From positions 3,438,501-3,502,500 of the forward strand of contig CP064988.1 in NCBI GenBank assembly GCA_016699855.1: a DNA stretch of 64,000 nt, read 5' to 3'. Positions 48,591 to 58,131 of this stretch are shown here, piece after piece. Position 1 is the first letter of the stretch. Each line of letters starts with the position of its first letter. Both the position numbers and the translations under genes were made by a program. Below the pieces are notes generated by a model. It ran no database searches, had not been told where the DNA came from, and was given only the letters and a program-made list of their open reading frames with translations. Source of the stretch: Rhodospirillales bacterium. GTDB taxonomy: Bacteria > Pseudomonadota > Alphaproteobacteria > Reyranellales > Reyranellaceae.

Positions 48591-48606
48591 GCATCGCCGG
48601 GTGAAC

Positions 48607-48630
48607 GCGGCGCGCGTCGACGCGCGCCGC
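48607..48630 (+). promoter_or_regulatory. 24-bp perfect palindrome in the nrtB leader
   Basis: A perfect 24-bp palindrome starts GCGGCGCGCG, with TCGA at its centre. It begins about five bases after the predicted transcription start and ends about 17 bases before the nrtB ATG. In RNA it would form a very stable hairpin just before the ribosome site; in DNA it could be a dimer-binding operator. It has no T-run, so it is not a standard terminator. Confidence 0.5.
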
Positions 48631-48647
48631 GAATGAAAGGTAGATGA

Positions 48648-49559
48648 ATGCGTTCCGCCGCCCGCCTCCAGGTCGCTCGCCCCGCCGCGCCCCAGGCGGC
48701 CGCCGTCGCCGCGCCCGCCAGCGTGATCCCGATCGCCGCGCGTTCGCGCGAGCCGCTCGCCCGCCGCGCGCTCGGCGTGCTGCGCGACGCCGCCACGTCG
48801 GTCGTTCCACCGGCGATCATGCTCGCGCTGCTGCTGTTGATCTGGCAGCTCGCGTTCGACCGCCCCGGCGCGACGCTGCCGGCGCCGTCGGTGGTGTGGA
48901 CGCAGGCGCGCGACCTGATCCTCGATCCCTTCTTCGTCGCCGGGCCCCAGGACATCGGCCTCGGCCTGCGCGTGCTGACGTCCCTGCAGCGCGTCGCCGT
49001 GGGCTTCGGCCTGGCGGCGGTCGCGGGCGTGATCCTCGGCGGCATCGTCGGCCAGTCGATGTGGGCGACGCGGGCGCTCGATCCGATCTTCCAGGTTCTG
49101 CGCACCGTGCCGCCGCTGGCGTGGCTGCCGATCTCGCTGGCGGCGTTCCGCGACAGCAACCCGTCGGCGATCTTCGTGATCTTCATCACCGCGATCTGGC
49201 CGGTGATCATCAACACCGCGGTGGGCGTGCGCAACATCCCGCAGGACTACCGCAACGTGGCCCGCGTGCTGCGGCTCAACACCTTCGAGTTCTTCTTCAA
49301 GATCATGATGCCGGCGGCGGCGCCCTACATCTTCACCGGCCTGCGCATCGGCATCGGCCTGTCGTGGCTGGCGATCGTCGCGGCGGAGATGCTGACCGGC
49401 GGCGTCGGCATCGGCTTCTTCATCTGGGACGCGTGGAACAGCTCGCGGCTGCCCGACATCGTCGTGGCCCTGGTCTACATCGGCGTCGTCGGCTTCGCGC
49501 TCGACCGCCTGATCGCCGTGGTCGCCGGCTTCGTGTCGCGCGGCACCAGCGCCAGCTGA
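48648..49559 (+). CDS. nrtB: Nitrate ABC transporter permease
   Basis: A 303-residue inner-membrane permease of the NrtB/SsuC/TauC type. An Ala-rich cytoplasmic N-terminus (about 50 residues) is followed by six membrane segments and the ATPase-contacting loop NIPQDYRNVARVLRLNTFEFF. RTVPPLAWLPISLAAF is typical of the nitrate group. It is the first gene after the sigma-54 promoter. The binding protein NrtA is encoded at the far end of the operon, an unusual position. Confidence 0.9.
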   Translation: MRSAARLQVARPAAPQAAAVAAPASVIPIAARSREPLARRALGVLRDAATSVVPPAIMLALLLLIWQLAFDRPGATLPAPSVVWTQARDLILDPFFVAGPQDIGLGLRVLTSLQRVAVGFGLAAVAGVILGGIVGQSMWATRALDPIFQVLRTVPPLAWLPISLAAFRDSNPSAIFVIFITAIWPVIINTAVGVRNIPQDYRNVARVLRLNTFEFFFKIMMPAAAPYIFTGLRIGIGLSWLAIVAAEMLTGGVGIGFFIWDAWNSSRLPDIVVALVYIGVVGFALDRLIAVVAGFVSRGTSAS

Positions 49560-49575
49560 GCGGGAGCGCCACGCC

Positions 49576-50379
49576 ATGAACCCGAAGCCCTACCTCAAGT
49601 TCGAGCAGATCGGCATCTCGTTCCCGCGCGGGGCCGCCCGCAACGAGGTCCTGCGCGACGTCAACCTGACCATCGCCGCGGGCGAGTACGTCTCGATCAT
49701 CGGCCACTCCGGCTGCGGCAAGTCGACCCTGCTCAACATCGTGGGCGGCCTGCTGACCTCGACGGTCGGCGAGGTCTTCCTCGAGGGCGAGGTGGTCGAC
49801 AAGCCCGGTCCGGACCGCGCCATCGTGTTCCAGAACCACTCGCTGCTGCCGTGGCTGACGGTCTACGGCAACGTGCGGATGGCCGTCGACAAGGTGTTCG
49901 GGCGCGAGCGCACCGCCGCCCAGCGGCACGACTGGGTCATGCACAACCTCGAGCTGGTCCAGATGGCGGCGCACCGCGACAAGCGCCCGCACGAGATCTC
50001 CGGCGGCATGAAGCAGCGCGTCGGCATCGCCCGCGCGCTCGCCATGGAGCCCAAGGTGCTGCTGATGGACGAGCCGTTCGGCGCGCTCGACGCGCTGACC
50101 CGCGCCCACCTCCAGGACTCGGTGATGGAGATCCACGCCAAGCTCGGCAACACCGCGCTGATGATCACGCACGACGTCGACGAGGCGGTGCTGCTGTCCG
50201 ACCGGATCGTGATGATGACCAACGGCCCGTCGGCGACGATCGGCGAGATCCTGTCGGTCGACCTGCCGCGGCCGAGGCGGCGGCTGGAGCTGGCGACCGA
50301 TCCGGAATACGCCCGCTGCCGGGCGTCGGTGATGGAGTTCCTCTACGCGCGGCACAAGCTGCCGTCGCGCGCGGCCTGA
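49576..50379 (+). CDS. nrtD: Nitrate ABC transporter ATPase
   Basis: A 267-residue ABC ATPase. Walker A GHSGCGKST, Q-loop FQNHSLLPWLTVYGNV, signature SGGMKQRVGIARAL and Walker B LLMDEPFGALDAL are all present. It is a plain single-domain form without the extra solute-binding domain seen in cyanobacterial NrtC. It lies 16 bases after nrtB. Confidence 0.9.
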   Translation: MNPKPYLKFEQIGISFPRGAARNEVLRDVNLTIAAGEYVSIIGHSGCGKSTLLNIVGGLLTSTVGEVFLEGEVVDKPGPDRAIVFQNHSLLPWLTVYGNVRMAVDKVFGRERTAAQRHDWVMHNLELVQMAAHRDKRPHEISGGMKQRVGIARALAMEPKVLLMDEPFGALDALTRAHLQDSVMEIHAKLGNTALMITHDVDEAVLLSDRIVMMTNGPSATIGEILSVDLPRPRRRLELATDPEYARCRASVMEFLYARHKLPSRAA

Positions 50380-50395
50380 GCGGGAGCGCCGCGCC

Positions 50396-52833
50396 ATGCG
50401 CGAACGTCTCGTCGTCGTCGGCAACGGCATGGCCGGCATGCGCGCGGTCGAGGAGCTGCTGGCGCGCGCGCCGGACCGCTACGCCATCACGGTCTTCGGC
50501 GCCGAGCCGCACGTCAACTACAACCGGATCATGCTGTCGCCGCTGCTGGCCGGCGAGAAGACGTTCGACGAGATCGTCATCAACGACCGCGCCTGGTACG
50601 ACGACAACGGCATCGAGCTGGTCGCCGGCGACCGCGTCGTCGAGATCCGGCGCTACGCGCGCGAGGTGGTGTCCGCCTCGGGACGCGTCACGCCCTACGA
50701 CCAGCTGATCCTGGCCACGGGCTCCGATCCGTTCATCATCCCCGTCCCGGGCCGCGATCTGCCGGGCGTCGTGACCTTCCGCGACGTCGCCGACGTCGAG
50801 GCCATGCTGGCGGCCGCGAAGTCGAAGCGTCGCGCCGTCGTCATCGGCGGCGGCCTGCTCGGCCTCGAGGCGGCCAACGGCCTGCTCGCCAACGGCATGG
50901 AGGTGACCGTCGTCCACCTCATGCCGACGTTGATGGAGCGCCAGCTCGACGAGACCGCCGGTCTGCTGCTGCAGCGCGAGCTGGAGCGCCGCGGCCTGCG
51001 CGTGGTCACGCGCGCCAACACCGAGGCGATCACCGGCAACGGCGCGGTCGAGGCGGTGCGTCTGGCCGACGGCGAGGAGATTCCGGCCGACCTGGTCGTG
51101 ATGGCCGTCGGCATCCGGCCCGGCGACGGCGCTGGCGCGCGACGGCGGCGTCGAGACCAAGCGCGGCGTGGTGGTCGACGACGGCATGCGCACCTCCGAC
51201 CCGCACATCCTCGCGGTCGGCGAGTGCGTCGAGCACCGCGGACAGATCTACGGCCTGGTGGCGCCGCTGTTCGACATGGCCAAGGTCTGCGCCGCGCGCC
51301 TCGCGGGCGACGAGGCGGCGGCCTACGAGGGCTCGGTGACGTCGACCAAGCTCAAGGTCACGGGCATCGACGTGTTCTCCGCCGGCGACTTCCAGGGCGG
51401 CGACGGCAAGGAGGACATCGTCTTCCGCGACGCCGCGCGCGGCGTCTACAAGCGCGTCGTCCTCAAGGACGACCGCATCCTCGGCGCCGTCCTCTACGGC
51501 GACACCCAGGACGGCGCCTGGTACTTCCAGATGCTGAAGGACCTCGCCGACGTCTCGGAGATGCGCGACGGGCTGATCTTCGGACCCGGCTTCACCGGCG
51601 GGAGGGCGCGCTGGACCCTACTGGCCGCCGTCGCGGCGCTGCCGGACAAGGCCGAGATCTGCGGCTGCAACGGCGTCTGCAAGGGGAAGATCGTCGCGGC
51701 GATCCGGGACAAGGGCCACGCCACGGTCGAGGCGGTGCGCGCCCACACCAAGGCCTCGTCGTCCTGCGGCTCGTGCACCGGCCTGGTCGAGCAACTGCTG
51801 TCGATCGAGCTCGGCGATTCGTTCGAGACGGTGAAGCGCAAGCCGATGTGCGGCTGCGTCGAGCACACCCACGACGACGTGCGCCGCCTGATCCTCGCCA
51901 AGGGCCTGAAGACCATCCCGCAGTCGATGCAGGCGCTGGAGTGGCGCACGGCCGACGGCTGCGCCGAGCTGCCGGCCGGCGTTGAACTACTACCTGCTGT
52001 GCGCGTGGCCGGCCGAGTACGTCGACGATTCGCAGGCGCGCTTCGTCAACGAGCGCATGCACGCCAACATCCAGAAGGACGGCACCTACTCGGTCATCCC
52101 GCGCATGTGGGGCGGGATGACCACCGCCGCCGAGCTCCGCGCCATCGCCGACGTGGTCGACAAGTACGCGATCCCGGCCGTGAAGGTGACCGGCGGCCAG
52201 CGTCTCGATCTGCTCGGCGTCAAGCGCGAGCAGCTGCCCGAGGTGTGGCGCGATCTCAACGCCGCCGGCATGGTCTCCGGCCACGCCTACGGCAAGGCGC
52301 TGCGCACGGTGAAGACCTGCGTCGGCTCGGAGTGGTGCCGGTTCGGCACGCAGGATTCGACCGGCATGGGCATCGCGCTGGAGCGCATGAGCTGGGGCTC
52401 GTGGACGCCGCACAAGTTCAAGATGGCGGTGTCGGGCTGCCCGCGGAACTGCGCCGAGGCGACGATCAAGGATTTCGGCGTCGTCGCCACCGACCAGGGC
52501 TGGGACCTGCACGTCGGCGGCAACGGCGGCATCAAGGTCCGCGTCACCGATCTGCTGTGCAAGGTCACGACCGACGCCGAGGTGATGGAGTATTGCGGCG
52601 CCTTCATGCAGCTCTACCGCGAGGAGGCGCGCTACCTCGAGCGCACCGCGCCGTGGATCGAGCGGGTCGGCCTGGCGCACGTGCGCGAGCGCGTGGTCGA
52701 CGACGCGGAGAACCGGGCCGCCCTCCACAAGCGCTTCCTCGCGGCGCAGGAGCCGGCGCAGGACGACCCGTGGGCGGCGCGCGCCGCCGGCGCCGAGGCC
52801 GGCCAGTTCGCCACGATGGCCACCGTCGACTGA
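50396..52833 (+). CDS. nirB: NAD(P)H nitrite reductase large subunit, two apparent frameshifts
   Basis: 811 residues if repaired, the normal NirB length. Part one (from ATG 50396) has the FAD motif VVVGNGMAGMRAVEELL and NAD motif VVIGGGLLGLEAA. Near 51128 an extra G moves the frame; part two continues with GVVVDDGMRTSDPHILAVGE and two BFD-type [2Fe-2S] stretches (ICGCNGVCKGKI, SCGSCTGLVEQLL). Near 51979 a second extra G moves it again; part three carries the siroheme/[4Fe-4S] cysteines in TCVGSEWCRFGT and SGCPRNCAEA. Together it reduces nitrite to ammonium. The perfect domain order across both breaks argues that the living gene is intact. Confidence 0.88.
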
Positions 52834-52858
52834 CCGGCGGCGACGAGGAGGAGTTCCC

Positions 52859-53182
52859 ATGGACCAGACCGTACGCTGGCAGATCGTCGGCAAGCTCGAG
52901 GACATCCCGCGCCAGGGCGCGCGGGTCGTGCGCACGCGGCGCGGCGACGTCGCGGTGTTCCGCACGCTGGGCGACGAGGTGTTCGCGCTCGACGACCGCT
53001 GCCCCCACAAGGGCGGCCCCCTGTCGCAGGGCATCGTGCACGGCACCAAGGTCGCCTGCCCGCTGCACAACTGGGTGATCGACCTCGCCTCGGGCCAGGC
53101 CACCGGCCCCGACGAGGGTTGCGCCCGCAGTATCCCGGTGTCGGTCGGCGCCGACGGCATCGTCGTGCTCGGCATCGGCTGA
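52859..53182 (+). CDS. nirD: Nitrite reductase small subunit
   Basis: A 107-residue Rieske-fold protein. Unlike many NirD proteins it keeps a full Rieske ligand set: C48-P-H50 in CPHKGG and C67-PL-H70 in CPLHNW. It is the partner of NirB, 25 bases downstream of it, with a GGAGGAG ribosome site. Confidence 0.93.
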   Translation: MDQTVRWQIVGKLEDIPRQGARVVRTRRGDVAVFRTLGDEVFALDDRCPHKGGPLSQGIVHGTKVACPLHNWVIDLASGQATGPDEGCARSIPVSVGADGIVVLGIG

Positions 53183-53193
53183 CGGCGGCGGCG

Positions 53194-55869
53194 ATGCCCG
53201 ACGGCGCCCCGGCCGCGATCCGCACGACCTGTCCGTATTGCGGCGTGGGTTGCGGCGTGATCGCGACGCCGGACGGCGCCGGCGGATTGAGCGCGGCGGG
53301 CGATCCCGATCATCCCGCCAACCGCGGCCGTCTGTGCTCCAAAGGCTCGGCGCTGGCCGAGACGTTCGGCCTGGAAGGCCGCCTGCTCGCGCCGGAGATC
53401 GACGACCGCCCGGTCGGCTGGGACGCCGCCCTCGACCACGTCGCGGACCGGTTCTCGGAGATCGTCCGCGGGCACGGTCCCGACGCCGTCGGCTTCTACG
53501 TGTCGGGCCAGCTGCTGACCGAGGACTACTATGTCGCCAACAAGCTGCTGAAGGGTTTCATCGGCTCGCGCCATCTCGACACCAACTCGCGGCTGTGCAT
53601 GGCCTCGTCGGTCGCCGGCCACCGTCGCGCCTTCGGCGCCGACGTGGTGCCGGGCAACTACGAGGACCTCGAGCTCGCCGACCTGGTCGTGCTCGTCGGA
53701 TCGAATCTCGCATGGTGCCATCCCGTGCTGTTCCAGCGGCTGGTGGCGGCTAAGGCGGCGCGGCCGGAGATGCGCGTGGTCGTGGTCGACCCGCGGCGGA
53801 CGGCGACCTGCGACATCGCCGATCTGCATCTGGCGATCGACGCCGGCGGCGACGTGCCGTTGTTCGCGGGCCTGCTGGTAGATATTGAGCGCGAGGGACT
53901 CGCGGCGCGGAGTTGGCTCGACGCGCACGCCACCGGCGCCGCCGAGACGCTGGCCGCCGCGCGCGCCGCGACGCCGGACGCCGCCGCCGTGGCGGCCGCG
54001 ACCGGGCTGCCGCGCCACGCCGTCGAGCGCTTCTACGCCTGGTTCGTCGCGACGGAGCGCGTGGTCACCGTCTACTCGCAGGGTGTCAACCAGTCGACCA
54101 GCGGCGTCGACAAGGTCAACGCGATCGTCAACGCGCATCTGCTGACGGGCCGGATCGGCCGCCCGGGCATGGGGCCGTTCTCGGTCACCGGCCAGCCCAA
54201 CGCCATGGGCGGCCGCGAGGTCGGCGCGCTGGCCAACATGCTGGCCGCGCACATGACCTACGACGATCCGGCCGACGTCGACCGGGTACGCCGCTTCTGG
54301 GACGCGCCGCGCATCGCGTCGTTGGCCGGCCACAAGGCGGTCGATTTCTTCCGCGCCGTCGAGCGCGGCGAGATCCGCGCGGTGTGGGTCATGGCGACCA
54401 ATCCGGCCGTCAGCCTGCCCGACGCGTCGCGGGTGGTGCGTGCGCTACGGGCCTGCGAGTTCGTGGTCGTCAGCGACTTCGTGCGCGACACCGACACCGC
54501 GCGGCTGGCGCATGTCCGCCTGCCGGCGGCGGCGTGGGGCGAGAAGAGCGGCACCGTGACCAACTCGGAGCGCCGGATTTCGCGCCAGCGCGCCGCGGTC
54601 GCGGCGCCGGGCGAGGCGCGGCCGGACTGGTGGATCGTGTCTCAGGTGGCGCGGCGCATGGGCTTCGAGGCGGCCTTCGCCTACCGGCGGCCGGCCGACA
54701 TCTTCCGCGAGCACGCCGCCTTGTCGGCGTTCGAGAACGACGGCGCGCGGGCCTTCGACCTCGGCGCGCTGGCCGCGCTCGACGACGAGGGCTACGACGC
54801 GCTGTCGCCGACCCAGTGGCCGTTCCCGGCCGGCGCGGCGGCGCCGACGGAGCGGCTGTTCGGCGCCGGCGGATTCCTCGGCCCCGGTGGCCGCGCCCGC
54901 CTCGTGCCGACGCCGCCCCGGCCGCGCGCCAACGCCACGGACCGCGACTATCCGCTGACCCTCAACACCGGCCGCTACCGCGACCAGTGGCACACCATGA
55001 CGCGCACCGGGCGCGCGCCGCGTCTGGCCACGCATCTGCCGGAACCGCTGCTTGAGGTGCATCCGCGCGACGCCGAGGCCGACGGTCTTGTCGATGGCGG
55101 CTTCGCGCGCGTCGAGAGCCGGTGGGGCGAGGCCACGCTGCGGGTGCGCGTCACCGACGCGCAGCGCCGCGGCGCGTGCTTCGCGCCGATGCACTGGACG
55201 GCGGCGCTGGCCGCGACCGGCCGCGTCAACGAGATCGTCAATCCCGACGTCGATCCGCTCTCGGGCCAGCCGGAGCTGAAGGCGACGCCGGTGCGCCTGT
55301 CGCCGGTGGCGATGGGTTGGCACGGCGTCGTCGTGGCGCGCGAGCGCCTGTCGCTCGACGGCTTCGCGTACTGGGTCGAAGTGCGCGGCGATGGCCATTG
55401 GCGCTACGAGCTCGCCGGTCCGGAACCCGCCGTCGAGGTCTGGCCGCGGGTCGCGGCCCTGGCCGGCGACGCCGCGCGGTTCGACTGGCTGGAATACCTC
55501 GACAACGCCGCCGGCCGGTTCCGCGCCGCCGCCATCGCCGCCGAGCGCGTCGCTTTCGCGGCCTACGCCGCCGGGGACGCGCGCGCCCTGCCGACCCGGG
55601 AGTGGGTCTCGGACCTGTGCGCGCGCGACGCGCTCACGCCGCGGGAGCGCCATGCGCTGCTGGCGGGACGAGATCCCGGCCGGTCGATCGATCCCGGACC
55701 GATCGTCTGCAGCTGCTTCTCGGTCGGGCGCACGGCGATCGCCGGCGCCATCGCGGGCGGCTGCCGCTCGGCCGCCGCCGTCGGCGAGCGGGTCAAGGCG
55801 GGCAGGAACTGCGGCTCGTGCCTGCCGGAGATCCGGGCGCTGATCGCGGCGGCGACACGCGCGGCCTGA
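53194..55869 (+). CDS. nasA: Assimilatory nitrate reductase catalytic subunit
   Basis: An 891-residue molybdopterin enzyme. The N-terminal [4Fe-4S] ligands are C13, C16, C20 and C48 (CPYCGVGCGV ... RLCSKGS). The molybdopterin domains contain NTNSRLCMASSVAGH-like and TGQPNAMGGREVG motifs; the latter is typical of Nas/Nap enzymes. The C-terminus has a BFD-like [2Fe-2S] site at C839, C841, C873 and C876, as in NasA proteins that take electrons from a flavoprotein partner. It has no Tat signal, so it is cytoplasmic. It reduces nitrate to nitrite for NirBD. Confidence 0.93.
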   Translation: MPDGAPAAIRTTCPYCGVGCGVIATPDGAGGLSAAGDPDHPANRGRLCSKGSALAETFGLEGRLLAPEIDDRPVGWDAALDHVADRFSEIVRGHGPDAVGFYVSGQLLTEDYYVANKLLKGFIGSRHLDTNSRLCMASSVAGHRRAFGADVVPGNYEDLELADLVVLVGSNLAWCHPVLFQRLVAAKAARPEMRVVVVDPRRTATCDIADLHLAIDAGGDVPLFAGLLVDIEREGLAARSWLDAHATGAAETLAAARAATPDAAAVAAATGLPRHAVERFYAWFVATERVVTVYSQGVNQSTSGVDKVNAIVNAHLLTGRIGRPGMGPFSVTGQPNAMGGREVGALANMLAAHMTYDDPADVDRVRRFWDAPRIASLAGHKAVDFFRAVERGEIRAVWVMATNPAVSLPDASRVVRALRACEFVVVSDFVRDTDTARLAHVRLPAAAWGEKSGTVTNSERRISRQRAAVAAPGEARPDWWIVSQVARRMGFEAAFAYRRPADIFREHAALSAFENDGARAFDLGALAALDDEGYDALSPTQWPFPAGAAAPTERLFGAGGFLGPGGRARLVPTPPRPRANATDRDYPLTLNTGRYRDQWHTMTRTGRAPRLATHLPEPLLEVHPRDAEADGLVDGGFARVESRWGEATLRVRVTDAQRRGACFAPMHWTAALAATGRVNEIVNPDVDPLSGQPELKATPVRLSPVAMGWHGVVVARERLSLDGFAYWVEVRGDGHWRYELAGPEPAVEVWPRVAALAGDAARFDWLEYLDNAAGRFRAAAIAAERVAFAAYAAGDARALPTREWVSDLCARDALTPRERHALLAGRDPGRSIDPGPIVCSCFSVGRTAIAGAIAGGCRSAAAVGERVKAGRNCGSCLPEIRALIAAATRAA

Positions 55870-55967
55870 ACCGGCTCGATGTCTGGATCGACCTCGATGG
55901 CACGCGCATTGCTGAGTGCGTAGGCGGAAGTCCCAAAGGGCGTGGCGCGACCGGAACAGGAGAGATC

Positions 55968-57281
55968 ATGTCAGGCGGCAACAAGAATTCGACGATCGGC
56001 CCGTTCACCCGTCGTGGCGCGTTGCGCGCGGCGTCGGCGGTCGCGACCGTCGCGGCGGCCCGCATGGCGTTTCCCGGCGGCGCGTTCGCGCAGGCGGCCG
56101 GCCCGGAGGTCGACAAGGTCACGCTGGGCTTCATCGCGCTGACCGACGCCGCGCCGCTGATCGTGGCCCAGGAGAAGGGGATTTTCGCCAAGCACGGCAT
56201 CAAGAACGCCAACATCGCCAAGCAGGCGTCGTGGGGCGCGACCCGCGACAATCTGGTGCTGGGCGGCGAGAAGGGCGGCATCGACGGCGCCCATATCCTG
56301 ACACCGATGCCGTACCTGATCTCGCTGGGCACGGTCACGTCGAGCAACGTGCCGGTGCCGATGCACATCCTGGCGCGGTTGAACACCGACTCGCAGGCGA
56401 TCTCGGTCGCCAAGGACCTCATGCCGGCGGGCGCAAAGGTCGATTCGGCGCCGCTGAAGGAAGTGTTCGCCAAACGCCGCGCCGAGGGCAAGGAGGTCAA
56501 GTGCGCCATGACCTTCCGCGGCGGCACCCACGACGTGTGGATCCGCTACTGGCTGGCGGCCGGCGGCATCGATCCCGACAAGGACGTCTCGACCATCGTC
56601 GTGCCGCCGCCGCAGATGGTGGCCAACATGAAGGTCGGCAACATGGACGCCTTCTGCGTCGGCGAGCCGTGGAACGAGCAGCTCGTCAACCAGGGCATCG
56701 GCTACACGGCGTGCACGACCGGCGAGATCTGGAAGCACCATCCCGAGAAGAGCCTCGGCGTGCGCGCCGACTGGGTGGCGAAGAACCCCAAGGCCGCGCT
56801 CGCCGTGACCACGGCCACGATCGAGGCCCAGATCTGGTGCGACAAGATGGAGAACAAGGAGGAGATGTGCCAGATCCTCTCCAAGCGCCAGTGGTTCAAC
56901 GTGCCCGTGCCGGACATCTACGGCCGCATCAATGGCGATGTTAACTACGGCGACGGCCGCAAGGTCGTCGGCTCGCAGCTCCTGATGAAATTCTTCCGCG
57001 ACCACTCGTCGTACCCGTTCCAGAGCCACGAGCTGTGGTTCCTGACCGAGAACCAGCGCTGGGGGAATTTGCCGTCGACGCTCGACACCAAGGACATCAT
57101 CGCCAAGGTCAACCGCGAGGACATCTGGCGCGCCGCCGCCAAGATCGCCGGCGTGGCTCCCGAGGCTATGCCCGCCGGCGTGTCGCGCGGCAAGGAGACG
57201 TTCTTCGACGGCAAGGTGTTCGACCCCGAGGATCCCAAGGCCTATCTCGCCAGCCTCGCCATCAAGAAGGCGGCGGCTTAA
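55968..57281 (+). CDS. nrtA: Nitrate ABC transporter substrate-binding protein
   Basis: A 437-residue NrtA/CmpA-type binding protein. A twin-arginine signal (FTRRGALRAASAVATVAAAR) ends near AFAQA. The mature part has LGFIALTDAAPLIVAQEKG and MDAFCVGEPWNEQLVNQGIG, typical of nitrate-binding members. It should deliver nitrate to NrtB/NrtD. It sits after nasA with a 98-base gap rather than at the head of the operon. A ribosome site (AGGAGAG) precedes the ATG. Confidence 0.93.
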   Translation: MSGGNKNSTIGPFTRRGALRAASAVATVAAARMAFPGGAFAQAAGPEVDKVTLGFIALTDAAPLIVAQEKGIFAKHGIKNANIAKQASWGATRDNLVLGGEKGGIDGAHILTPMPYLISLGTVTSSNVPVPMHILARLNTDSQAISVAKDLMPAGAKVDSAPLKEVFAKRRAEGKEVKCAMTFRGGTHDVWIRYWLAAGGIDPDKDVSTIVVPPPQMVANMKVGNMDAFCVGEPWNEQLVNQGIGYTACTTGEIWKHHPEKSLGVRADWVAKNPKAALAVTTATIEAQIWCDKMENKEEMCQILSKRQWFNVPVPDIYGRINGDVNYGDGRKVVGSQLLMKFFRDHSSYPFQSHELWFLTENQRWGNLPSTLDTKDIIAKVNREDIWRAAAKIAGVAPEAMPAGVSRGKETFFDGKVFDPEDPKAYLASLAIKKAAA

Positions 57282-57290
57282 CCGCGGGGC

Positions 57291-57313
57291 GCGGCGCCGG
57301 CCTCCGGCGCCGC
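57291..57313. terminator. Hairpin between convergent nrtA and outer-membrane gene
   Basis: A perfect 10-bp stem (GCGGCGCCGG / CCGGCGCCGC) with a 3-base loop lies in the 37-base gap between two convergent genes. No T-run follows on either strand. It may help end transcription from both sides, perhaps with Rho. Confidence 0.5.
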
Positions 57314-57318
57314 CACGC

Positions 57319-58131
57319 TCAGAACAACACCGTGCCCCGGCCGTAGGCTATGGTTTTGTACGACTTCGCGTCGCCGCCGATGCGGGTCGCGAAGCCGGCG
57401 GCGATCTGGAAGTTCTCGCCGATCCCCTTCACGACCATGACGTCGAACGGCACGAACCAGCTGTTGGTGCGTTCGTTGTAGGTGATCGCGTTCTCGTCCC
57501 AGAAGGTGACGCTCCACTTGTCCGGCAGGCGCAGCGTGACGGTCGGGAACAGGTCCCACGACCGGGCGGTGACGACGCCCGCGCGCGTCGGCGAAAAGCC
57601 GTGGAAATGGCGCGCCATCGGCGCGATGGTCAGGCCCTCGGCGATCCCCGGAATGGTCAGCGCCATGCCGACCTGGGGAGCCACCTGCCATTGCGCCGAG
57701 CCGAACGGCGGCTTGCCGCCCGTGGGGTAGACCAGCCGCACGCCGGCGGAGAACGTCAGGCCTGGCAGCACCTGCGGCGTGGTCACCGAGGCCTGGGTAA
57801 GCACGTCGCCGACATGCGCCGAGAAATCGCCGCCGGGATTGCCGACGCCGCGTTTGTCGGTGTCCAGCAACGGTAGATCGCCGCGCAGCGCCGCCTTCCA
57901 GCCGCCCGGCAGCTGGAAGCTCCGCTGCGCCCGGATCGTCAGCTTGTTCAGATGCGAGTCGGTGGCGTCGTCGTTGCGTTGCCCGAACATCCAGACGTCG
58001 ATGCGGGTGTCCGGTGGGCGCGGCGTCTGCGCCGACGCGGCGGCGGGCGCGACCGCCAACGCTGCCAGGATCCCCGGTACGGCGCCCAACGACATCCGGC
58101 CCCGTCGCCTTCGTCCCCGAACGCCCATCAT
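57319..58131 (-). CDS. Putative outer-membrane beta-barrel protein
   Basis: A 270-residue exported protein (258 from the internal ATG 58095). The signal peptide reads SLGAVPGILAALAVAPAAASAQ. The mature part is made of alternating amphipathic strands with aromatic girdles (IDVWMFGQRNDD, KAALRGDLPLLD, FSAGVRLVYPTGG, WSVTFWDENAITY) and ends in Phe (GRGTVLF), the usual C-terminal signal for barrel insertion. The substrate is unknown. It converges on the nitrate operon and is probably unrelated to it. Confidence 0.68.
   Translation of the reverse strand: MMGVRGRRRRGRMSLGAVPGILAALAVAPAAASAQTPRPPDTRIDVWMFGQRNDDATDSHLNKLTIRAQRSFQLPGGWKAALRGDLPLLDTDKRGVGNPGGDFSAHVGDVLTQASVTTPQVLPGLTFSAGVRLVYPTGGKPPFGSAQWQVAPQVGMALTIPGIAEGLTIAPMARHFHGFSPTRAGVVTARSWDLFPTVTLRLPDKWSVTFWDENAITYNERTNSWFVPFDVMVVKGIGENFQIAAGFATRIGGDAKSYKTIAYGRGTVLF

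Larger units (their letters stand above)
48298..48647. other. Intergenic regulatory region between cysG and nrtB
   Basis: These 350 bases separate the divergent siroheme and nitrate-assimilation genes. I see no coding region of its own. It holds a -24/-12 promoter and a long palindrome, listed separately, next to nrtB. Short G/C-rich inverted repeats occur elsewhere in it, for example GACCGTCCGGCGGTC at about 48437. No cysG promoter was recognised. Confidence 0.6.

Noticed and set aside
53194..55869. Molybdopterin enzyme as formate dehydrogenase
   Set aside because: It has the NasA-type C-terminal [2Fe-2S] site, no Tat signal, and lies between nirBD and nrtA.
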